From Paucibacter sp. KCTC 42545 (GTDB taxonomy: Bacteria; Pseudomonadota; Gammaproteobacteria; Burkholderiales; Burkholderiaceae_C): a stretch of DNA of 64,000 nt. This document shows, in pieces, positions 1 through 7,772 of the stretch. Under the pieces are notes generated by a model. The model made no database searches and was not told the origin of the DNA. It saw only the letters and a program-made list of their open reading frames with translations. How positions within the stretch are numbered: position 1 is the stretch's first letter; the number at the start of each line of letters is the position of its first letter. A program made the translations under genes and the position numbers. The stretch is from the NCBI RefSeq assembly GCF_001477625.1, contig NZ_CP013692.1, forward strand, positions 4,526,001 through 4,590,000, read 5' to 3'.

Positions 1-150
1 CGAGGGATTGTTGGGCGAACAGGCGGCGGGTTGTCGTCATGCGTGGCGGCTTGGGGTTAGCAAGGATTGGGCGTTTAGCGGGATTTCGGCGGGCTTGTCA
101 GGCCAGCGGGGCAGGCGTGTGCGCTGACCGCGCCTTGAGTTCAAACCAGC
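1..150. other. No gene seen at the left edge
   Basis: This short stretch lies downstream of the dipeptidase gene, which reads leftward and stops at 151. I see no convincing coding frame, RNA gene or clear hairpin terminator in it. The one short forward frame has no homology I recognise and is treated as a shadow. Confidence 0.5.
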
Positions 151-771
151 TCAAAGCACGCGCGGCAAATCCCGGCGCACCGCCTCGCGGTCGCCAAAGT
201 CGAAATGCCACCATTCGGTGCTGATGGTTTGAAAGCCGGCCTGACGCATGGCGGCGCGCAGCCATCCGCGCTCGATCAGATGCTCGTGGCGCAAAAGGCC
301 CAGGGCCAGGTGCTCGGCTTCATGATCGGTGTGCGAGATCAGGCTCATTTCGTCGAAGGCCGCGCCCATATCGACCTCGCGGCCTTGCGGGTCGAGCAGG
401 CTCACGTCCACCGCCATGCCCCAGCTGTGGATGGAGCCGCGCGCCGGGTTGGCCAGGTAAAGCGTCAGCGGCGTGCCGGCCAGCTCGGCCCACAGCAGCT
501 CTTGCACGCGTTGCGGGCGCAGCGCGTCCAGCACCAGCAGCCGATAGCCGGGGCGGTGGCGTGTCAGCCATTGCGCGGCTTGGGCCAGGGCGTCGGCGGC
601 CTCGCGGCGCAGCCAGCTGCAGTCCAGGCCGCCGTAGATATTGCGGCTGACGAAGTTGTCCGGGGTGGCGTAGCGCAGGTCGACGGCGATGCCTTCGATG
701 CTCAGCAGGGCGCGAAAGTCGGGGTGCTGGGCGATGTCCTCGCAATCAATCATCGGTGGCGTCGGGCTCAT
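151..771 (-). CDS. ddpX: D-alanyl-D-alanine dipeptidase (peptidase M15D, VanX/DdpX type)
   Basis: A 206-residue zinc dipeptidase expected to hydrolyse D-Ala-D-Ala released or imported during peptidoglycan turnover. M15D hallmarks are visible: a YATPDNF segment near the N-terminus, SxHxxGxAxD in the form SIHSWGMAVDVSL (zinc His and Asp), and EWWHFDF near the C-terminus (catalytic Glu and zinc His). I chose the ATG at 771 because it overlaps the stop of the upstream LysR gene as ATGA, indicating translational coupling, and because residues further upstream do not resemble the family. The gene is last in a dppA-lysR-ddpX minus-strand run, which supports a role in dipeptide salvage. Length fits VanX and DdpX. 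The periplasmic or cytoplasmic location is unclear; no signal peptide is evident. Confidence 0.9.
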   Translation of the reverse strand: MSPTPPMIDCEDIAQHPDFRALLSIEGIAVDLRYATPDNFVSRNIYGGLDCSWLRREAADALAQAAQWLTRHRPGYRLLVLDALRPQRVQELLWAELAGTPLTLYLANPARGSIHSWGMAVDVSLLDPQGREVDMGAAFDEMSLISHTDHEAEHLALGLLRHEHLIERGWLRAAMRQAGFQTISTEWWHFDFGDREAVRRDLPRVL

Positions 772-1670
772 GGGGCAAGGCTTTCCAGGCTCAGGCGAGC
801 GGCTTCGCCCAGGTACTTGACCAGGCGGCGTGAGGTTTGGGCCAGCGGTGCATTGGCGGCGCTGAGCAGATAAAGATGCACCGGCACGGCGGGTGCCAGC
901 GGCCGCAGGCTCAGGCGGCTGCGGTCGGCCGAAGCGGCGGTAAAGGGGTCCACCACCGTCATGCCCACACCGGCTTCCACCAAGGCGCGGGCCAGCTGAT
1001 AGGTCTGCACGGTCAGGCGGCTGTGCAGCGGCCGGCCCTGGGCTTCGGCCGCGCTTTGCACCACATCGGAGAGCGGATCGTCGGCGCCCAGGCCGATCAG
1101 CTCGGTCTGGATATCGTTCACGCTCAAGGGTCCGACACCGGCGGCCTCGGGGCTGCCCAGCGGGCACAAGGCCATCATCGCGCCGCTGGCCAGCACCTCG
1201 GCCTTGATGCCGGGGTGATGCGGGTCTTGCAGCGACAGGGCCAGATCGGCCTCGCCTAGCAAAAGCGCCGAGACGATCTCACGCGTGTGGTGGGTGGCCA
1301 GCGAGCAATGGCTGTCGGGGAAAGCAGCGCACCAGCGCGTCATGGCTGCGGGGATCACCGCCGCACCCAAGGTCGGGGTAGCGACCAGGCGCACCCGTTC
1401 CGACTCACCGCTGCGCAAGCTGGCCGCCAGGCGCCGGATGCTGACCAAATCGCGGTTGAGCTTGTCGATCTCGACGAAGAGCCGGTGCGCCTCGGGCGTG
1501 GGGTAGAGCTTGCCGCGCACGCGGTCGAACAGAGGCAGGCCGAGCTGCAGCTCGCAATGCTGCAGCACTTTGGTGACGGCGGGTTGGGAGATATGCAGCA
1601 GCTGGGCGGCACCACTGATGGTGCCGGCCTGCATGATGGCGTGGAAGACTTCGATGTGTCTGAGTCGCAT
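768..1670 (-). CDS. LysR-family transcriptional regulator
   Basis: A 300-residue LysR regulator. The N-terminal winged helix-turn-helix is clear: MRLRHIEVFHAIMQAGTISG, then AAQLLHISQPAVTKVLQHCE, which is the classic LTTR recognition region. The remainder is a periplasmic-binding-protein-like effector domain. The ATG at 1670 begins the canonical LTTR start; the longer upstream frame is just the antisense of the end of the binding-protein gene. It lies 34 bp after the dppA-like gene and overlaps the dipeptidase gene by 4 bp, so it probably regulates this dipeptide operon. The effector is unknown. An inverted repeat of LTTR-box type lies upstream of the operon at 3399-3417. Confidence 0.92.
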   Translation of the reverse strand: MRLRHIEVFHAIMQAGTISGAAQLLHISQPAVTKVLQHCELQLGLPLFDRVRGKLYPTPEAHRLFVEIDKLNRDLVSIRRLAASLRSGESERVRLVATPTLGAAVIPAAMTRWCAAFPDSHCSLATHHTREIVSALLLGEADLALSLQDPHHPGIKAEVLASGAMMALCPLGSPEAAGVGPLSVNDIQTELIGLGADDPLSDVVQSAAEAQGRPLHSRLTVQTYQLARALVEAGVGMTVVDPFTAASADRSRLSLRPLAPAVPVHLYLLSAANAPLAQTSRRLVKYLGEAARLSLESLAP

Positions 1671-1704
1671 GGGCCTTGGCTCTGGCTGACTGGCTGGAGC
1701 GCCC

Positions 1705-3318
1705 TTACTTGCGGTAGACGTCTTCGAAGTCCACCGTGCCGTTGGGCGCCATGATGAAGCCCTGCACATCCTTGCGCACCGGGATGTAGACGGTGGAGTG
1801 GGCCATGGTGATCCAGGGCCGCTCGCGCTTGAAGATCACTTGCGCCTGCTCGTACAAGGCATTGCGCTTCTTGGCGTCCGGGGTGGCGCGGGCCTCGTCG
1901 ATCAGTTTTTCAAACTCTGGATTGCAGAACTTGACGCCGCTGCGGTTGGCCGCGCAGCTGAGGTTGGGGGTCAGGAACTCGTCGGCATCGCCGGTCTCGC
2001 CGCCCCAGCCGCTCATATAGACGTTGTGCTCGCCGTTGTTGGCGCGCTTGAGGTATTCGCCCCACTCATAGGTCTTGATATTGGCTTTGACGCCGATCTT
2101 GGCCCAGTCCTGCTGGATCAGCTGGGCCATCAGCTGGCCATTGGGGTTGGTGGGGCGGCTGACCGGCAGCGCCCACAGGTCGATCTCCAGGCCCTTGGCA
2201 AAGCCTGCCTTGGCAAGGAGCTGCTTGGCGCGCTCGGGGTTGTATTCGTTCTTGAGCTGCTTGTTGTAGCCGGGAATGGCGGGTGGGAAGGCGCTGATGG
2301 CCTGCGTTGCATCACCACGCGGGAACAGGGCCTTGAAGATGGCATTGCGGTCCACCGCGATGTCCAGCGCCTCGCGCACCTCGCGTTTGTCGGTGGGGGC
2401 CTTCTTCATATTGAAGGACAGATAGGAGATGTTCAGCGCCTGAATCTTCATCACCGTGATGTCGGCCCGGCCGTCCATGGCCGACACATCTACATCGCGG
2501 ATCGCCGAGGCCACCTGGCATTCACCCGCCAGGAGCTTTTGCACCCGCACATTGGGTTCACGGCTGATGCTGAAAATCAGCGCTGGCGTCTGCTGCTTCT
2601 TGCCCCAGGTGTCGGGGTTGGCCGTCATGCGCAGCACATCGTCCTTGGCATAGGACTTGAATACATAAGGCCCGGTGCCCACCGGCTGGTTGTTGATCTG
2701 GGCGGCTTGGCCGGCCTTGAGCAACTGTGCGCCGTATTCGGCCGAGTGGATGCCCGACCAGGCCATGGCCAGATTGGTGGCGAAAGTGACGTTGGGCGAC
2801 TTCAGGCGAAAGCGCACCGTCATGTCATCGACCCGGTCAATCCCGTCCAGCAGCTTGGCCAGACCCATGTTCTGCGGGTAAATGAAATTGGCCGGGAAGG
2901 CCTTGTTGAAGGGGTGCTGCGGGTCGATGAAGCGCTGGAAGGTGAACAGCACATCGTCCGCATTGAGCGTGCGGCTGGGCTTGAAGTAGGGCGTGCTGTG
3001 GAACTTCACACCCGGCCGCAGGGTGAAGGTGAAGGTTTTGGCGTCGGGCGAAATCTGCCAGGCGGTGGCCAGCTGCGGGATCAATTCCGTCGTGCCGCGC
3101 TTGAAGGCCAGCAGGCCTTGGAACATCTGGCTATTGGCCGTGTTGGTGCTGGCGCTGTCCCACAGACCGGGGTCAAAGCCTTCGGGGCTGGCATCGGCGC
3201 AGTAGACCAGGGGTTTGGCGGCCTGCGCTGCCAGGCCGGTACTGGCCAGCACAGCGGCAAGCGCCAGGCTGATGAAGGGGGTTCTGGGCAGGGTCGACAG
3301 GGGCGGCAGGGTCGGCAT
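1705..3318 (-). CDS. dppA: Dipeptide/oligopeptide ABC transporter substrate-binding protein (DppA-like)
   Basis: A 537-residue exported solute-binding protein of SBP family 5. The N-terminus has a signal peptide (hydrophobic stretch FISLALAAVLASTGLAAQA, cleavage near residue 34), followed by KPLVYCADASPEGFDPGLW, the characteristic DppA start with a conserved cysteine. The rest keeps the family pattern, including LNADDVLFTFQRF and NPERAKQLLAKAG. It would deliver dipeptides to the inner-membrane permease. Matching permease and ATPase genes lie apart, at 9786-13816, in the same orientation. It heads a minus-strand operon with lysR and ddpX, pointing to D-Ala-D-Ala or muropeptide-derived dipeptides as substrate, by analogy with the ddp operon of E. 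coli; that substrate is inferred. Confidence 0.93.
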   Translation of the reverse strand: MPTLPPLSTLPRTPFISLALAAVLASTGLAAQAAKPLVYCADASPEGFDPGLWDSASTNTANSQMFQGLLAFKRGTTELIPQLATAWQISPDAKTFTFTLRPGVKFHSTPYFKPSRTLNADDVLFTFQRFIDPQHPFNKAFPANFIYPQNMGLAKLLDGIDRVDDMTVRFRLKSPNVTFATNLAMAWSGIHSAEYGAQLLKAGQAAQINNQPVGTGPYVFKSYAKDDVLRMTANPDTWGKKQQTPALIFSISREPNVRVQKLLAGECQVASAIRDVDVSAMDGRADITVMKIQALNISYLSFNMKKAPTDKREVREALDIAVDRNAIFKALFPRGDATQAISAFPPAIPGYNKQLKNEYNPERAKQLLAKAGFAKGLEIDLWALPVSRPTNPNGQLMAQLIQQDWAKIGVKANIKTYEWGEYLKRANNGEHNVYMSGWGGETGDADEFLTPNLSCAANRSGVKFCNPEFEKLIDEARATPDAKKRNALYEQAQVIFKRERPWITMAHSTVYIPVRKDVQGFIMAPNGTVDFEDVYRK

Positions 3319-3398
3319 GGGGCGTAAATGCTGGCAGCAAGGGTGCTGGGATTGTGCGGGACGAGGTCAGTGCGGAGCAGTGACGAAGCGAGTTTTAA

Positions 3399-3417
3399 CC
3401 ATAACATGAGCTTATGG
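3399..3417. promoter_or_regulatory. Candidate LysR-type operator upstream of dppA-lysR-ddpX
   Basis: CCATAA and TTATGG form a perfect 6-bp inverted repeat separated by 7 bp. This fits the T-N11-A dyad that LysR regulators bind. It lies in the divergent intergenic region, about 80 bp upstream of the dppA start. Binding is inferred from position and symmetry only. Confidence 0.4.
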
Positions 3418-3594
3418 GCTGGAGCCCTGGCGGGCCTGCTTCGGCGCTGCTGGTGCCATCGCCGTCAAGATTCACCCCATGCGTTTGAGACTTCTGGCAT
3501 CCCCACTTTTCTGTCCTAGACTGCGGCGGCAAGTTTTTGAGCCGGCTCAGCTGAGTTGCCGGCATTTCATGAATCTATTGGGGAGGGGAAGGCC

Positions 3595-4395
3595 ATGTTT
3601 AAAAAAATAGCAGCTTCCAGCGTCGGCGCGCGTCGTCGCCAATGGCTGGCGCTGGCGGCCGGCTTGCTCGTGGCCGGCCAGGCGTCGGCCGCTGGTGAGG
3701 CCGCGGCACGCAAATATGTGGCGGTGTCCTTGCTGGGCGACACGGTGCATGTGGTGACGCGCCAGGATCAGACGGGTAGCCGCCTGGACGCCAATCTGCG
3801 TGAGTCTTTTGAGTTCAACGGTGGCGTGTTCGACCAAGCCGCGCTGGCCGCCCTGGACGCGGCCGTGCGCAAAGCGGACACAAGCGCACAGTTCTTTGGC
3901 CTCAAGCTGCCCTCGGCCAAGGTCTTCGGTGACCCGCAAGCGTTGATCGACGGTGAGCGCTTTGTCACGCCTGCCGCCTTGGCGCCGGTGTTCAAGCAAA
4001 TTCAGGCCACGCATTTGCTGCTGATCACCAGCTATCGAACCGACAACAAGATCAAGTCCCTGGATGACAATGTGGGCCGTGGCTATCTGGAAGGCCAGGG
4101 TTTCTATATTGGGGACCGCATGGTCAAGGCTGCGGCCGAGAATGAGCGCTACAAGGGCTTCTTGGCACCTTACACCTACTTCAAAATCTCGCTGATCGAC
4201 GTGGCCAGTGGCAAGGTCGAGGGACGGAGTATGGTGACGCGTGGCGAGGCCTTGATCAGCAAGCGCAAGGAGGCGGCCGCCAATCCGTGGGAGTACCTCA
4301 CCACCGAGCAGAAGGTGGAGACCTTGCGCACGCAAATTCGCGAAGAAGTCACCGACGCTGTGCCTGCGCTACTGAAGCCACTTCGGGTGCAATAA
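3595..4395 (+). CDS. Exported protein of unknown function
   Basis: A 266-residue protein with a clear signal peptide: Lys/Arg-rich start MFKKIAASSVGARRRQ, hydrophobic WLALAAGLLVAG, and AXA-type cleavage QASAAG near residue 30. The mature part alternates strands and helices, contains no cysteine pair or known catalytic motif, and ends in a charged helix. The ATG at 3595 was chosen because a purine-rich ribosome-binding site (GGGGAGGGG) lies just upstream and the signal peptide begins there; an earlier TTG in frame adds nothing recognisable. It is divergent from dppA and convergent with the ureohydrolase gene. I do not recognise the family. Confidence 0.8.
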   Translation: MFKKIAASSVGARRRQWLALAAGLLVAGQASAAGEAAARKYVAVSLLGDTVHVVTRQDQTGSRLDANLRESFEFNGGVFDQAALAALDAAVRKADTSAQFFGLKLPSAKVFGDPQALIDGERFVTPAALAPVFKQIQATHLLLITSYRTDNKIKSLDDNVGRGYLEGQGFYIGDRMVKAAAENERYKGFLAPYTYFKISLIDVASGKVEGRSMVTRGEALISKRKEAAANPWEYLTTEQKVETLRTQIREEVTDAVPALLKPLRVQ

Positions 4396-4442
4396 GGGCA
4401 GGAGCCGGGGCAGCAACAGCGCCCTGGCCTTTGTCCTTCACA

Positions 4443-5372
4443 TCAGACCTTGTTCGCGGCGATGCGCCCGCACAGATAGGTCCACACCAATTGCGCCGCT
4501 GCATAGCTGGTCAGTTCGGCGTGGTCGTAAGGGGGCGCAACTTCCACGCAGTCCATGCCGACGAAGTTGAGACCGGGCACCAGCTCTTCGAGGATGCTGA
4601 AGAGCTGATTGGTGTTCATGCCGCCTGGTTCGGGCGTGCCGGTGCCGGGCGCGAAAGCGGGGTCTAGGCAGTCGATGTCCAGGCTCAGGTAGAGCGGCGG
4701 GTGGCCCAGCGCGGCCATGCGTTCGCGCACGCGGTTCAGAATCGGCGCCAACTGGCTGGCATTGTCTAGGCCGCGCAGGCTGCGGGCATCGAAGATCATG
4801 CCGCCCTGGTCGGCCACATACTCGCGCGCCTCGCGCAGGCCGGCCGAGCGGATGCCGAACTGCACAAAGCCCTCTTTCAGCACCAAGCCCTCCTGGATCG
4901 CTTCATAAACCCAGGTGCCGTGGCCGCTGGGCTCGCCGAAATGGTCTTCCCAGGTGTCGCAATGGGCGTCGAAGTGGATCACCGCCAGGGGCTGGCCGTA
5001 ATGCGCCCGGTAGGCGCGCAGCAAGGGTAGGGTGATGGAGTGATCGCCCCCCAGCCAGGTCATGTGATGTTGGGCCAGCAAGGGCGCCACCAGGGGCAGC
5101 ATGGCCGCGCGCATGGCATCCAGATTGGTATTGGGCAGCACCAAGTCGCCCAGATCTGTCAGCTGGCCCTCGGGCGTGGTGTTGAAGAAGGGGTGGATGC
5201 CGTCGCACAGCATATGGCTGGCTTCGCGCACGGCGCGCGGGCCGAAGCGGGCGCCGGGGCGGTTGGTGACGCAGCCATCCCAGGCAATGCCGGCCAGACC
5301 GAAGGGCTTGTTGGCGTCGCCACGGGCGAGCTTCATGAAGGCGTTGTCGGCGTTGAAGGCGAAGGTGCTCAT
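4443..5372 (-). CDS. speB: Ureohydrolase, agmatinase-like
   Basis: A 309-residue manganese ureohydrolase of the arginase/agmatinase superfamily. All metal-binding motifs are present in order: GGDHSITLP (His), IHFDAHCDTWE (Asp-x-His-x-x-x-Asp) and LSLDIDCLDPAFAPGTGTPE (Asp-x-Asp, plus the substrate-loop Glu region). The N-terminal GIAWDGCVTNRPGARFGP is typical of agmatinases, so conversion of agmatine to putrescine and urea is the best guess. Guanidinobutyrate or guanidinopropionate hydrolysis cannot be excluded, since these paralogues share the same motifs. The start at 5372 (MSTFAFN) matches family length. The gene is divergent from the DHH phosphoesterase and stands alone. Confidence 0.88.
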   Translation of the reverse strand: MSTFAFNADNAFMKLARGDANKPFGLAGIAWDGCVTNRPGARFGPRAVREASHMLCDGIHPFFNTTPEGQLTDLGDLVLPNTNLDAMRAAMLPLVAPLLAQHHMTWLGGDHSITLPLLRAYRAHYGQPLAVIHFDAHCDTWEDHFGEPSGHGTWVYEAIQEGLVLKEGFVQFGIRSAGLREAREYVADQGGMIFDARSLRGLDNASQLAPILNRVRERMAALGHPPLYLSLDIDCLDPAFAPGTGTPEPGGMNTNQLFSILEELVPGLNFVGMDCVEVAPPYDHAELTSYAAAQLVWTYLCGRIAANKV

Positions 5373-5504
5373 GCGGAGGCAACGGTGGAGTGGTGAAAGT
5401 TTGATTGTGGACCCAGCGGGGCGGGTAATTTGTCGCTTAAGTGTGCGGCCAGTGTTCCGAAAGGTGAGGGTGCGATGCCATTCACTCAAGCCAAGGAGTC
5501 AGCG

Positions 5505-6130
5505 ATGAGCCTGGAAAGCAGCAAGTCCGAAGCCGGTCAAAGCAATGCCAAGTTCCGCCTCGTCACCCGCAGTGACTTTGACGGCCTGGTTTGCGCCGTG
5601 CTTTTGAATGAGTTGAAGCTGATCGACGACATCAGCTTCGTCCACCCCAAGGACATGCAAGACGGCAAGATCGCCATCACCCCGCGCGACATCACCACCA
5701 ATCTGCCCTATGTGGCAGCCGCGCATTTGGTGTTCGACCACCACGCCTCGGAAACCGTGCGCAATACCGGCGAGCGGCTCAATCACATCATCGTGGCCGA
5801 TGCGCCCTCGGCGGCGCGGGTGGTCTACCAGCACTACGGCGGCAAGAAGGCTTTTCCGCGCATCAGTGACGAGATGATGGACGCGGTGGACAAGGCCGAC
5901 TCGGCCCAGTTCACGCGCGAGGAAATCCTCGACCCCAAGGGCTGGCCGCTGCTGAACTACCTGATGGACTCACGCACCGGCCTCGGGCGCTTCCGTGAGT
6001 TCCGCATCAGCAACTACACGCTGATGATGGACTTGATCAAGTACTGCGCCGACCACGACATCGACGACATCCTCGACCTGCCCGATGTGAAAGAGCGAGT
6101 CGACCTCTACTTCGAGCACGAACGCCATGC
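5505..6130 (+). pseudogene. DHH-family phosphoesterase, 5' part, interrupted by an IS3-family element
   Basis: This is the first 209 codons of a DHH phosphoesterase (annotated in related bacteria as exopolyphosphatase-like). It begins at ATG 5505 behind AAGGAG. Motif I is TRSDFDGLVCAVLL (the DxDG metal site) and the signature DHH motif is LVFDHHASE. The frame is broken at 6130/6131 by an insertion sequence; the ORF then runs only 10 codons into the element. Dropping one copy of the 4-bp target duplication ATGC rejoins this part to 7433-7772 in frame, giving ERHAKEQ across the junction and a 321-residue protein. The truncated piece lacks the C-terminal DHHA1 domain and is probably inactive. 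Confidence 0.9.
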
Positions 6131-6169
6131 TGACCTTGCCCCTCTTCCCCGGAGTTCTTAGCAACCTTG

Positions 6170-7045
6170 TTACGCGGCTTTATCCTGCTGGGCCGCGTGC
6201 CAGTTTTTCTCAAACGTCATGGGGCTGACGTAGCCCAGGGTCGAGTGAATTCGACTGTGGTTGTAGAAGGTCAACCAGGCAATCACTTCATCCTTGGCCT
6301 GCCGTTTTGTGCTGAACTTCTGACCGTGTAGCCGGCCCACTTTCAGTCGCCCCCACAGGCTCTCCGTCGGCGCATTGTCCCAGCAATCACCCTTGCCGCT
6401 CATCGATGAGCGCATGCCGAATTTCTTCAAGTCGCCTTGAAATTCTCGGCTGCAATACTGGCTTCCGCGGTCGCTGTGGAAAATCAGCCCAGGCGCCGGT
6501 CGACGCCGAAACCAGGCCATGCGCAGGGCGTCCGTGATCAGGCTGGTTTGCATATGGTCCTGCATGCTCCAGCCCACCACTTGCCGGCTGTGCAGGTCGA
6601 CGACCGCCGCCAGATAGAGCCAGCCTTCAGCCGTCTCGATGTAGGTGATGTCACTGGTCCACTTCTGATTCGGAGCCTGCGCCTTAAAGTCCCGCCGCAG
6701 CAGATTTGGCGCCACCGGCAGGCTGTGCTTGCTGTCCGTGGTCACAACAAATTTGCGCTGGCCGCGCGCACGAATCCCGTGACGCTGCATCAACTTGCGC
6801 ACCCGTTCCTTGCCCACTCGATGTCCACGCGCAACCAGCTCCTTGGCCATGCGAGGCCAGCCGTACTCCTGACCCACTTCGCCATGGACTGCGCGGATGT
6901 GGGTCAGCACCGCTTCATCGCTCAAACGCGGCGTGGCGGCCTTGCTGGGCCTTCTGGCGGCCTTGGCCTTCTGGTGTTCGAAATAGCCGCTCACGCTCAC
7001 ATCCAGGACCTTGCAGCTCAGGCTAACCGGCCACTGAGTCTTCAT
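6170..7045 (-). CDS. IS3-family transposase OrfB (DDE integrase domain)
   Basis: A 291-residue catalytic transposase subunit. The rve-type DDE core is intact: WTSDITYIETAEGWLYLAAV (first Asp), IFHSDRGSQYCSREF (second Asp) and GDCWDNAPTESLWGRLK (Glu). An HTH_21-like region precedes it (ILTHIRAVHGEVGQ-like residues near 50-110). It overlaps the orfA stop by 4 bp (ATGA), so expression may rely on coupling or on frameshifting to an OrfAB fusion as in other IS3 elements; I did not see a classic A6G slippery run at this junction. Confidence 0.95.
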   Translation of the reverse strand: MKTQWPVSLSCKVLDVSVSGYFEHQKAKAARRPSKAATPRLSDEAVLTHIRAVHGEVGQEYGWPRMAKELVARGHRVGKERVRKLMQRHGIRARGQRKFVVTTDSKHSLPVAPNLLRRDFKAQAPNQKWTSDITYIETAEGWLYLAAVVDLHSRQVVGWSMQDHMQTSLITDALRMAWFRRRPAPGLIFHSDRGSQYCSREFQGDLKKFGMRSSMSGKGDCWDNAPTESLWGRLKVGRLHGQKFSTKRQAKDEVIAWLTFYNHSRIHSTLGYVSPMTFEKNWHAAQQDKAA

Positions 7046-7365
7046 TTCTTGAATCCAGGCGTACCTTGCAGAAGATCCTGCGCAAAGTACGCCGCCGCTT
7101 TTTTTGCGATGTCTCGCTCCATCGTCATCCGAGCCAATTCGGCCCTCAAGCGCGCTAACTCCATCTGCTCAGGCGTCACAGGCTTGTCGCCGGCTCCGCT
7201 CAACTTCCCGTCCTCGCTGAGCCGTACCCAGTTGCTCAGACTGGCCTTGGGTATGCCCAAAATCTGCGCCGTCACCGCGGCCGACTGCCCGCCCTTGACC
7301 AGGCGAACCGCCTCCATCTTGAACTCCAGCGTGTACTTGCCACGCACCTGCTTTTGCTGACTCAT
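7042..7365 (-). CDS. IS3-family transposase OrfA (helix-turn-helix)
   Basis: A 107-residue protein that binds the element ends. Its N-terminus, YTLEFKMEAVRLVKGGQS, followed by AVTAQILGIPKASLSNWV, is the transposase-8 helix-turn-helix; the rest is a leucine-rich coiled coil (ELARLRAELARMTMERDIAK) used for oligomerisation. Length is normal for OrfA. It lies directly upstream of and overlaps orfB. Confidence 0.95.
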   Translation of the reverse strand: MSQQKQVRGKYTLEFKMEAVRLVKGGQSAAVTAQILGIPKASLSNWVRLSEDGKLSGAGDKPVTPEQMELARLRAELARMTMERDIAKKAAAYFAQDLLQGTPGFKK

Positions 7366-7432
7366 TTCATCGTTCCTCGCTCTGATTTCATCACGAGCTA
7401 AGAACTCCGTTTTTTGGGGACAAGGTCAATGC

Positions 7433-7772
7433 CAAGGAGCAGCTCAAGCGCTGCGGCACCGTGCACGGCAATCTGGTGGTGCTGGATCTGCGCGGCGAGG
7501 AGACCATCTGGGCCGTCAACCGATTCATGATTTACGCCATGTACCCGCGCTGCAATATCTCCATCCACCTGATGTGGGGTGTGCAGAAGCAAAACATCGT
7601 CTTCGCCACCGGCAAGTCGATTCTGGACCGCAGCAGCAAGACCAATATCGGCGAGCTGATGCTGGCCTACGGTGGCGGCGGCCACCATGCGGCCGGCACT
7701 TGTCAGGTTGGCATAGACCGCGCCGCCACGGTGTTGCAGGAATTGATCAGCAAGATCAACGCGGACGGTTGA
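7433..7772 (+). pseudogene. DHH-family phosphoesterase, 3' part (DHHA1 domain)
   Basis: This is the C-terminal 112 codons of the gene that begins at 5505, separated from it by the IS3 element. It reads AKEQLKRCGTVHGNLVVLDL from the junction and contains the DHHA1 signature GGGGHHAAGTCQV near the end. It has no start codon of its own at the junction; an internal ATG at 7461 could at most give a domain fragment. Its last 17 bp overlap the end of the convergent lipoprotein gene. Confidence 0.9.

Larger units (their letters stand above)
6131..7428 (-). mobile_element. Complete IS3-family insertion sequence in the DHH gene
   Basis: A 1298-bp element bounded by imperfect inverted repeats, TGACCTTGCCCC at the left and the reverse complement of TGACCTTGTCCCC at the right. 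A shared inner block, GGAGTTCTTAG, also lies near each end. It has the TG...CA tips usual for the IS3 family. It is flanked by a 4-bp direct repeat ATGC (6127-6130 and 7429-7432), the target-site duplication. It carries orfA and orfB on the minus strand, both apparently intact. Clean ends and an intact duplication suggest recent transposition. Confidence 0.93.

Noticed and set aside
1798..3327. Long plus-strand frame opposite dppA
   Set aside because: It is the antisense of a clear DppA gene, with a His/Gly/Ala-rich composition typical of GC-rich shadow frames and no ribosome-binding site or motif.
5970..6164. Short minus-strand frame over the end of the DHH fragment
   Set aside because: Antisense of a conserved coding region; no support.
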